Assembly (NCBI GenBank): GCA_019118725.1
Contig: DWYO01000171.1
Coordinates: forward strand, 1-5,654
Source of the DNA: Candidatus Parabacteroides intestinavium
GTDB taxonomy: Bacteria; Bacteroidota; Bacteroidia; Bacteroidales; Tannerellaceae
Direction: 5' to 3'
Length of the DNA stretch: 5,654 nucleotides
A program made the translations under genes and the position numbers. The number at the start of each line of letters is the position of its first letter. Positions within the stretch are counted from its first letter, which is position 1. The notes under the pieces are model-generated. The model did no database searches. It saw only the letters and a list, made by a program, of their open reading frames with translations, and was not told the DNA's origin. Positions 1-5,654 of this stretch are shown in pieces.

Positions 1-37
1 ATAAAAACTCTCATTCCGGCATTTTCGTCTTTTTTTC

Positions 38-120
38 ATGCCTATGAATCCGGACAAAGATAGGCATAAACACCGACGATTATGCCTATCTTTGCCGGCG
101 ATTATGCCTATCTTTTTCAG
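38..120. repeat. Four-copy 22-bp-phased ATGCCTAT repeat array upstream of clpC
   Basis: The 8-base core ATGCCTAT occurs at 38-45, as its reverse complement ATAGGCAT at 60-67, then again at 82-89 and 104-111. The copy starts are therefore exactly 22 bp apart, about two DNA helical turns. Copies 3 and 4 share the 17-base identity cgattatgcctatcttt (77-93 and 99-115) and form a tandem 22-bp unit (77-98, 99-120). Copy 2 matches copy 3 over 15 bases in inverted orientation (55-69 against 80-94). Copy 1 shares only the core and a nearby CCGG. Copies 2 and 3 carry TATCTTTG, which resembles the Bacteroides -7 box, on the minus and plus strands respectively; copy 4 has TATCTTTT. The array could be a cluster of protein-binding sites, a set of promoter-like elements or a small intergenic repeat family. 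The repeats are seen directly; the function is unknown. Confidence 0.85.
50..98. other. Strong inverted repeat or hairpin within the array
   Basis: Bases 50-69 pair with 80-98 in 19 Watson-Crick pairs. The only interruption is a single bulged A at 54, and the loop is 10 nt (70-79). The outer four pairs are CCGG/CCGG and the inner fifteen are unbroken. No T-run follows directly on either strand; on the plus strand the nearest is at 113-117, so it does not look like a standard intrinsic terminator. If the region is transcribed, the left arm could instead pair with copy 4 (56-69 with 102-115, 14 bp) or with copy 1 (38-45 with 60-67, 8 bp). The pairing is certain from sequence; a role at the DNA or RNA level is not shown. 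Confidence 0.75.
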
Positions 121-162
121 GCAATCTGCAATTAAGTCTTTTTTCGGTATTATGGCACACTA

Positions 163-198
163 TTTGATGGAGATTATAGTATAAGTTTAGTATCTTTG
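163..198 (+). promoter_or_regulatory. Probable clpC promoter, Bacteroides type
   Basis: TATCTTTG at 191-198 fully matches the Bacteroidota -7 consensus TAnnTTTG recognised by the primary sigma factor of this group. A TTTG at 163-166 is the best candidate for the -33 element, but its 24-bp spacer is longer than the usual roughly 19-21 bp, so that half is weak. Transcription would begin a few bases after the -7 box, at about 202-206. That leaves a leader of roughly 40 nt before an ATG at 245, but almost none before the ATG at 206. No CIRCE-type operator (TTAGCACTC with its inverted partner) is visible near it. Confidence 0.6.
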
Positions 199-244
199 CA
201 CAGAAATGGCTAAAACTTCAAATATACATTATATTAATATAGGA

Positions 245-2812
245 ATGAAGAATAACTATTCAGAGAAATTAAGGGACATTATTGAGTACGGCCGCGAAGA
301 AGCGGGACGTTTACAAAATAGCTATATTGGCCCGGAGCATCTGATGCTCGGTATAATCCGAGACGGGGAAAATGAAGCCTGCCAGATATTGGAGGATCTG
401 CATATTGACCCTTACACCATAAAGCGACTCATCGAACAAGAGGTGAAAAATACAGCGGAAAACAATTACTCTACGGCCGAGATAACCGTAAGCAAAGCTA
501 CGGAAAGAGTATTGCGTATGAGTATGTTGGAGGCTCGTTCGCTGGATGCGGAAGAGACTGATGCCGAACATCTCCTGCTGGCTATAATGAAAGACGGGTA
601 TGGCATTGCAACGCGTATCTTGAAAGAGTCCGGCCTTTCCTATGCCTTGATTCTGGAAGAGCTGGAGCAACGTATGGGACGAATTGAACCGCGGGGAATA
701 GGACTTCCCAATATAGAGGACGGGTACACGGATGACGAAGAAGATGACGAAGAGGATTCGTATTCATCCCGCAGGGATAACCCTCACTCCCCCTCTTCTT
801 CTTCAGGCGGATTAGGCGCACAATCCCGGTCGGTCAGCGATACACCGGTCATCGATAATTTCGGTACCGATATAACCCGTGCTGCGGCCGAGAACCGGCT
901 TGATCCTGTAGTAGGACGTGAAAAGGAAATAGAACGGGTGGCTCAGATATTAAGCCGCCGAAAGAAAAACAATCCGGTGCTGATTGGTGAACCGGGTGTG
1001 GGAAAATCGGCTATTGCAGAAGGTCTGGCTATGCGGATTGTCCAGCGCAAAGTGTCACGAATTTTGTTTGACAAGCGTGTGGTAAGCCTGGATCTGGCCT
1101 CTATTGTGGCCGGGACCAAATACCGCGGGCAATTTGAAGAGCGTATCAAGGCTATCCTGAACGAGCTTTCCAAGAACCCGAACATTATCTTGTTTATCGA
1201 TGAGATCCACACTTTGGTAGGAGCCGGCTCGGCATCCGGTTCGATGGATGCCGCCAATATGTTGAAACCCGCTTTGGCAAGAGGCGAAATTCAATGTATC
1301 GGGGCAACTACGCTGGACGAATATCGTAAGAACATTGAGAAAGACGGGGCTTTGGACCGCCGTTTCCAAAAGGTAATGGTCGAGCCTACTACGGCTGAAG
1401 AGACCTTGCAAATTTTGAATAACATCAAGGACCGCTATGAAGAGCATCATAACGTGAGTTATACGCCGGAAGCCTTGAAAGCGTGTGTCAAATTGACGGA
1501 ACGCTACATCAGCGACCGGAATTTCCCGGATAAGGCTATCGATGCTTTGGACGAGGCCGGTTCGCGAGTACATATCTCCAACATTATCGTTCCGAAAAAT
1601 ATCGAGGAGCTGGAGGCTAAGATTGAAGAGACAAAAGCAGACAAGATGGCAGCTGTCAAATCTCAGAACTTCGAACTTGCCGCAAGCTACCGGGACAAGG
1701 AACGGCAATATTTGCTGGATCTGGAATCGGCTAAAGCCAAATGGGAAAAAGAGATGCAGGAGCATCGTGAGATCGTGGATGAAAACAAGGTGGCTGAGGT
1801 CGTAGCGATGATGTCGGGTGTACCTACCCAGCGTATAGCCAAGGCGGAAAATGCCCGCTTGCTGGAGATGGCGGATATCTTGAAAAGCAAAGTCGTAGGA
1901 CAAGACGAAGCCGTTCAGAAAATCGTAAAAGCCATCCAGCGGAACCGGGTAGGTCTGAAAGACCCGAACAAACCGATCGGCACATTCATGTTCTTAGGTC
2001 CTACGGGAGTGGGAAAAACTTATTTGGCCAAGAAGCTGGCGGAATATCTGTTCGACTCGTCTGATGCGCTCATCCGTATCGATATGAGTGAATACATGGA
2101 GAAATTTGCCGTGTCCCGATTAGTCGGAGCACCTCCGGGATATGTCGGCTATGACGAAGGTGGACAATTGACGGAGAAAGTCAGACGCAAACCTTACTCG
2201 GTGGTCTTGCTGGACGAAATCGAGAAGGCTCACCCCGATGTGTTCAACTTGTTGCTTCAGGTGCTGGATGACGGACGCCTTACGGATAGTTTCGGACGTT
2301 GTATTGATTTCAAAAATACGATACTGATCATGACCTCCAATATAGGTACACGCCAATTGAAAGACTTCGGGAGGGGTGTCGGCTTCAATACCCAGATGGG
2401 AGGAGATGTTGACAAGGAATTCTCGCGCGGCGTCATACAAAAAGCGTTGAACAAGGCTTTTGCGCCGGAATTCTTGAACCGAATAGATGACATCATCATG
2501 TTCGACCAGCTGGACAAGGAGGCTATCCGCAAGATTATCGACATCGAATTGCAAAGCCTGTACAAACGTGTGTCCGATTTGGGATATACTTTAGAGATTA
2601 CCGAAGGTGCCAAGGATTTCCTGGCCACCAAAGGGTATGATGTCCAGTTTGGTGCACGCCCATTGAAGCGGGCTATTCAAAAATATCTGGAAGATGAAAT
2701 GGCGGAATTGATCATCCGGGCTTCGGTAGGTGAAGGTGATACGATTGTTGTAGATTTTGATACGAAAGAGCAACGTATCGTCTCGGAAGTAAAAAGTAAT
2801 AATAACAATTAA
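245..2812 (+). CDS. clpC: ATP-dependent Clp protease ATP-binding subunit ClpC (HSP100 unfoldase)
   Basis: This is a cytoplasmic AAA+ unfoldase that threads proteins into the ClpP peptidase. From ATG 245 it is 855 aa. Residues 1-147 are a double Clp_N domain. An acidic, serine-rich linker follows at about 159-189. AAA-1 has Walker A GEPGVGKS (248-255), pore loop GTKYRG (290-295), Walker B ILFIDE (315-320) and RRF (372-374). A short coiled-coil middle domain with a UVR-like motif (about 452-504) marks ClpC rather than ClpB. AAA-2 has Walker A GPTGVGKT (585-592), pore loop GYVG, Walker B VLLDE (654-658), Arg finger R746 and sensor-2 GARPL (803-807). VGF at 712-714 matches the ClpP-docking loop. 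All catalytic motifs look intact. An in-frame ATG at 206 would add 13 residues, but family N-termini begin near MKNNYSEKL and 206 sits on the predicted transcript start. Two TAA codons in tandem end the gene. The CtsR and McsAB partners known from Firmicutes are not in this window. Confidence 0.97.
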   Translation: MKNNYSEKLRDIIEYGREEAGRLQNSYIGPEHLMLGIIRDGENEACQILEDLHIDPYTIKRLIEQEVKNTAENNYSTAEITVSKATERVLRMSMLEARSLDAEETDAEHLLLAIMKDGYGIATRILKESGLSYALILEELEQRMGRIEPRGIGLPNIEDGYTDDEEDDEEDSYSSRRDNPHSPSSSSGGLGAQSRSVSDTPVIDNFGTDITRAAAENRLDPVVGREKEIERVAQILSRRKKNNPVLIGEPGVGKSAIAEGLAMRIVQRKVSRILFDKRVVSLDLASIVAGTKYRGQFEERIKAILNELSKNPNIILFIDEIHTLVGAGSASGSMDAANMLKPALARGEIQCIGATTLDEYRKNIEKDGALDRRFQKVMVEPTTAEETLQILNNIKDRYEEHHNVSYTPEALKACVKLTERYISDRNFPDKAIDALDEAGSRVHISNIIVPKNIEELEAKIEETKADKMAAVKSQNFELAASYRDKERQYLLDLESAKAKWEKEMQEHREIVDENKVAEVVAMMSGVPTQRIAKAENARLLEMADILKSKVVGQDEAVQKIVKAIQRNRVGLKDPNKPIGTFMFLGPTGVGKTYLAKKLAEYLFDSSDALIRIDMSEYMEKFAVSRLVGAPPGYVGYDEGGQLTEKVRRKPYSVVLLDEIEKAHPDVFNLLLQVLDDGRLTDSFGRCIDFKNTILIMTSNIGTRQLKDFGRGVGFNTQMGGDVDKEFSRGVIQKALNKAFAPEFLNRIDDIIMFDQLDKEAIRKIIDIELQSLYKRVSDLGYTLEITEGAKDFLATKGYDVQFGARPLKRAIQKYLEDEMAELIIRASVGEGDTIVVDFDTKEQRIVSEVKSNNNN

Positions 2813-2827
2813 TAAGATATCAGCGAA

Positions 2828-4240
2828 GTGGCACGTAAAAGAAAACCGTTACCTCTATTAGAGGGTGTGACTATTACCGGTGTAGCGGCGGAAGGAAAGG
2901 CCTTGGCCCGGGTGAATGACCTTGTCGTATTCGTCCCCTACGTCGCTCCGGGAGATATCGTCGACATTCAACTGATTCGAAAGAAACATAATTATGCGGA
3001 AGGTAAAGCCGTAGCTTTTCATAAGTATGCCGAAGAGCGGGCTGTACCTTTTTGTGAACATTTCGGCGTATGTGGAGGGTGTAAATGGCAACATTTGCCT
3101 TATGAAGCCCAATTGCGCTACAAACACAAGCAGGTGGTCGATACGTTGACCCGCATTGGCAAGGTCGATTTAGGTGAAATCTTGCCGATATTGGGGTCAG
3201 AAAAGACCCGGTTTTACCGGAATAAGCTGGAGTTTACCTTTTCCAATAAAAAATGGCTGACCGAAGAGCAGGTGCAATCCGGCCAGCCTGTTGCTTGTAT
3301 GAATGGGCTGGGGTTCCATATTCCGAACATGTTTGATAAGGTGCTTGACATCAACAAATGCTGGTTGCAGGCAGATATATCCAACCGGATCCGGCTGGCC
3401 ATCAAAGCCTATTGCCTGGAGCATGAGGGATACCCTTTTTATGATCTCCGGAACCAGGAAGGGTTTGTACGCACGTTGATGATCCGTACCGCATCAACGG
3501 GAGACCTTATGGTGGTGTTGGTTTTCTATCATGAAGATAAGGAACGTCGGGAAGCTTTGTTGAATTATGTGGCCGAGCAATTCCCGGAGATTACCTCTTT
3601 GCTTTATGTAATCAACTCGAAGTGTAACGATACGATTACCGATCAGGAGGTGTGTCTTTTCAAAGGAAAAGATTTCATTTTGGAGGAGATGGAAGGACTG
3701 AAGTTCAAGATCGGAGCAAAATCTTTCTATCAGACCAATAGCGAACAGGCTTATCATCTGTATAGTGTGGCACGGGATTTTGCCGGACTCACGGGTTCCG
3801 AGCTGGTCTATGACCTTTATACCGGGACGGGGACTATCGCCAATTTCGTTTCCCGTCAGGCCAAAGAGGTGATCGGCATTGAATATGTTCCGGAAGCTAT
3901 CGAGGACGCTAAGGTGAACTCTGCGCTCAACGGCATTACGAATACGAAATTTTTTGCCGGTGACATGAAAGATCTGCTTACTCAAGATTTCATCAACGAA
4001 CATGGAAGACCGGATGTAATCATCACCGACCCGCCACGTGCCGGTATGCATGATGACGTAATCCAAACAATCTTGTTCGCGCGTCCCAAACGTATCGTTT
4101 ATGTAAGTTGTAATCCAGCCACGCAAGCTCGTGACTTGAATCTGCTGGACGAGGCATACGCCGTACGGAAAGTCCAGCCGGTCGATATGTTCCCACATAC
4201 GCATCATGTAGAAAATGTCGTTTTACTTGAATTGAAATAA
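2828..4240 (+). CDS. rlmD: 23S rRNA (uracil-C5)-methyltransferase, RlmD/RumA family
   Basis: This 470-aa SAM-dependent enzyme adds a methyl group to C5 of a uridine in RNA. In E. coli, RlmD targets U1939 of 23S rRNA. The N-terminus (about 10-65) is a TRAM RNA-binding domain. Cysteines C76, C82, C85 and C178 match the 4Fe-4S ligands of RumA (CX5CX2C plus a distant Cys). The C-terminal Rossmann methyltransferase domain has FYQTN (300-304), the SAM loop DLYTGTGT (329-336), acidic E352, TDPPRAG (400-406), the catalytic nucleophile C428 in YVSCNP and the likely general base E462 in HHVENV. Start is GTG 2828, the first start codon after an in-frame TAA at 2813. It lies 15 nt after clpC and has no clear Shine-Dalgarno site. 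The protein is somewhat longer than the E. coli enzyme (about 430 aa). The exact target is uncertain, because relatives methylate U747 (RlmC), both 23S sites (RlmCD) or tRNA U54 (TrmA, which lacks the Fe-S cluster). Confidence 0.93.
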   Translation: MARKRKPLPLLEGVTITGVAAEGKALARVNDLVVFVPYVAPGDIVDIQLIRKKHNYAEGKAVAFHKYAEERAVPFCEHFGVCGGCKWQHLPYEAQLRYKHKQVVDTLTRIGKVDLGEILPILGSEKTRFYRNKLEFTFSNKKWLTEEQVQSGQPVACMNGLGFHIPNMFDKVLDINKCWLQADISNRIRLAIKAYCLEHEGYPFYDLRNQEGFVRTLMIRTASTGDLMVVLVFYHEDKERREALLNYVAEQFPEITSLLYVINSKCNDTITDQEVCLFKGKDFILEEMEGLKFKIGAKSFYQTNSEQAYHLYSVARDFAGLTGSELVYDLYTGTGTIANFVSRQAKEVIGIEYVPEAIEDAKVNSALNGITNTKFFAGDMKDLLTQDFINEHGRPDVIITDPPRAGMHDDVIQTILFARPKRIVYVSCNPATQARDLNLLDEAYAVRKVQPVDMFPHTHHVENVVLLELK

Positions 4241-4246
4241 GTTCTT

Positions 4247-5644
4247 ATGTATAAAGCAATCATCACATTCGTATGTCTTTCATTTGCGTTCATCTCTTGC
4301 AACGAGCGTGGCGGAAAGACGGAGTGTGATGATTCGTTTTACCGGGATTTGCCCCAATTGAAGGAGGCGGGCGAGATTACGGCCGTTACGCTCTATAGCT
4401 CAACCTCCTACTTTCAATACCGTATGCAACCGATGGGGTACGAATATGATTTGGCAGAGGACTTTGCTGAATCCTTGGGACTAAAACTTGTCATCAAAAT
4501 AGCACAGACCGATTCCCAGCTCGTCGCTATGCTTCATTCCGGAGAGGCGGATTTTATAGCCTATCCGATGTTTATCAATAAGGAAAGCAAACAACACCTC
4601 CTATTTTGCGGGCATGAGCAGCAAACCAGTCAGGTCATCGTTCAACAAGCCAATAAGGGAGATACGATTCTGAATGATGTAACGCAATTGATAGGCCGGG
4701 AAGTTTATGTGCAAAAAGATTCGAAGTATGCCGAACGCTTGAATAGCTTGAACGAGGAACTGGGAGGAGGCATCAAAATCCAGACCCTGGACAAGGATTC
4801 TCTTTCTACGGAAGACTTGATAGAGAAGGTGTCGAAGGGCGAAATACCTTATACGGTAAGTGATGATAATTTGGCGCGATTGAACCGTACATATTATTGG
4901 AATATCGACACCCGATTGAAAATAAGTTTCAAGCAGCGTTCCTCTTGGGCGGTACGTCCGAATTCACCCTTATTGGCTCAGGCCATCAATACATGGTCGA
5001 CCGATACAAGACGTAACCCGTCATTTAAAGCTATTACCAAACGCTATTTCGAACTGAGCAAGACCAATGAAGGATTCGAGATCCCGAAAATAAAGGACGG
5101 GCACTTGTCTCCCTATGATGACCTGTTCCGTAAGCATGCCCGCTTACTGGATTGGGACTGGCGTCTGCTGGTTTCGATTTCCTATCAGGAGTCCAAATTT
5201 AATCCCAATGTGGTCTCATGGGCCGGAGCTGAAGGGTTGATGGGTATTATACCCAGTACGGCACGGCGTTTGGGAGTGGCTCCTCACGAATTGAAAGACC
5301 CGGACACCAGTATTCGTACGGGGGTGGATTGCTTGCGCCGGTTTCGACAAGGATTCAGCAGGATAGAAGATCCGGAAGAGAAGATCAAATTCACATTAGC
5401 GGCATATAATGCCGGGATCGGGCATGTTTATGATGCCCAGCGACTGGCGGAAAAATATGGGAAAGACCCTCTCCGGTGGGAGGGCAATGTGGCGGAATTC
5501 ATCCGGTTGAAAAATGATCCCGAATATTACAATGATCCGGTCTGTAAGCATGGGTATCTGCGTGGTTCGGAAACTTTCAATTATGTCAACGAGATTTTGG
5601 CACGATACAACTATTATAAAAAGAAACGGTCTATCCACGACTGA
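4247..5644 (+). CDS. mltF: MltF-like membrane-bound lytic murein transglycosylase lipoprotein with solute-binding domain
   Basis: This 465-aa envelope enzyme is predicted to cleave the MurNAc-GlcNAc bond of peptidoglycan non-hydrolytically, giving 1,6-anhydromuropeptides. Residues 1-17 form a short hydrophobic signal peptide ending in FIS-C18, a loose lipobox, so it is probably lipid-anchored and faces the periplasm. Residues about 43-270 are a family-3 periplasmic solute-binding domain, seen in GYEYDLAEDFAESLGL, then SGEADFIA and the return strand WAVRPNSPL. In Pseudomonas MltF this domain senses ligands and controls catalysis. Residues about 288-455 are the family-1 SLT domain: catalytic E315 in YQESKF, GLMGIIPSTA (330-339) and AAYNAG (385-390). 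GLMG replaces the commoner GLMQ. ATG 4247 is chosen because it gives a complete signal peptide. It begins 6 nt after rlmD, which suggests co-transcription. The length is a little below E. coli MltF (518 aa). The domain architecture is clear; the ligand of the binding domain is unknown. Confidence 0.93.
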   Translation: MYKAIITFVCLSFAFISCNERGGKTECDDSFYRDLPQLKEAGEITAVTLYSSTSYFQYRMQPMGYEYDLAEDFAESLGLKLVIKIAQTDSQLVAMLHSGEADFIAYPMFINKESKQHLLFCGHEQQTSQVIVQQANKGDTILNDVTQLIGREVYVQKDSKYAERLNSLNEELGGGIKIQTLDKDSLSTEDLIEKVSKGEIPYTVSDDNLARLNRTYYWNIDTRLKISFKQRSSWAVRPNSPLLAQAINTWSTDTRRNPSFKAITKRYFELSKTNEGFEIPKIKDGHLSPYDDLFRKHARLLDWDWRLLVSISYQESKFNPNVVSWAGAEGLMGIIPSTARRLGVAPHELKDPDTSIRTGVDCLRRFRQGFSRIEDPEEKIKFTLAAYNAGIGHVYDAQRLAEKYGKDPLRWEGNVAEFIRLKNDPEYYNDPVCKHGYLRGSETFNYVNEILARYNYYKKKRSIHD

Positions 5645-5654
5645 CCAATTGACA

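Noticed and set aside
15..36. Possible intrinsic terminator ending in the T-run at 30-36
   Set aside because: No convincing stem precedes the seven Ts within the window. An upstream hairpin could lie left of position 1 but cannot be seen.
50..98. Hairpin read as an intrinsic terminator or as CRISPR repeats
   Set aside because: No T-run directly follows the stem on either strand. The 22-bp units are adjacent with no unique spacers, one copy is inverted, and there are no cas genes, so it is not a CRISPR array.
1542..1805. Plus-strand 87-codon frame overlapping the ClpC middle domain
   Set aside because: It is a frame-shifted reading of the coiled-coil region, rich in Arg and Trp, with no start context or family resemblance.
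1055..1903. Long minus-strand open frame (282 codons) inside clpC
   Set aside because: It lies wholly opposite a strongly conserved AAA+ coding region, its translation resembles no family I know, and such antisense frames are common opposite G+C-balanced coding DNA.
3494..4207. Minus-strand open frame (237 codons) inside rlmD
   Set aside because: It is antisense to the conserved methyltransferase domain and the product has no recognisable domain; treated as a shadow.
1..5654. A hidden mobile element, defence system or new multi-gene system
   Set aside because: All three genes are intact members of well-known housekeeping families. There is no transposase, integrase, toxin-antitoxin pair, reverse transcriptase or change in coding style, so nothing supports it.

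Overview
The window looks like ordinary chromosomal DNA from a Bacteroidota bacterium, most likely order Bacteroidales; the genus cannot be settled from sequence alone. Three things suggest this. There is a TATCTTTG box just ahead of the first gene, matching the Bacteroides -7 consensus TAnnTTTG. None of the starts has a usual Shine-Dalgarno site. The three proteins have the domain make-up expected of that group.

Bases 1-244 are non-coding. The left part (38-120) holds an array of four copies of an ATGCCTAT core spaced exactly 22 bp apart. The second copy is inverted, so it forms a strong hairpin with the third. The likely clpC promoter follows at about 163-198, then a short A+T-rich leader. 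The rest of the window is three same-strand genes packed head to tail: clpC (245-2812; an alternative upstream start lies at 206), a 15-nt gap, an RlmD-type 23S rRNA m5U methyltransferase (2828-4240, GTG start), a 6-nt gap, and an MltF-type membrane-bound lytic transglycosylase lipoprotein (4247-5644). The last 10 bases hold nothing recognisable.

The spacing suggests one transcript, read from the clpC promoter, that makes a ClpP-partner unfoldase, a ribosomal RNA modification enzyme and a periplasmic peptidoglycan-cleaving enzyme. These are housekeeping or stress functions with no obvious shared pathway. I found no sign of a mobile element, CRISPR array, defence system, tRNA or rRNA. The only structure the known gene families do not explain is the 22-bp-phased repeat array upstream of clpC.
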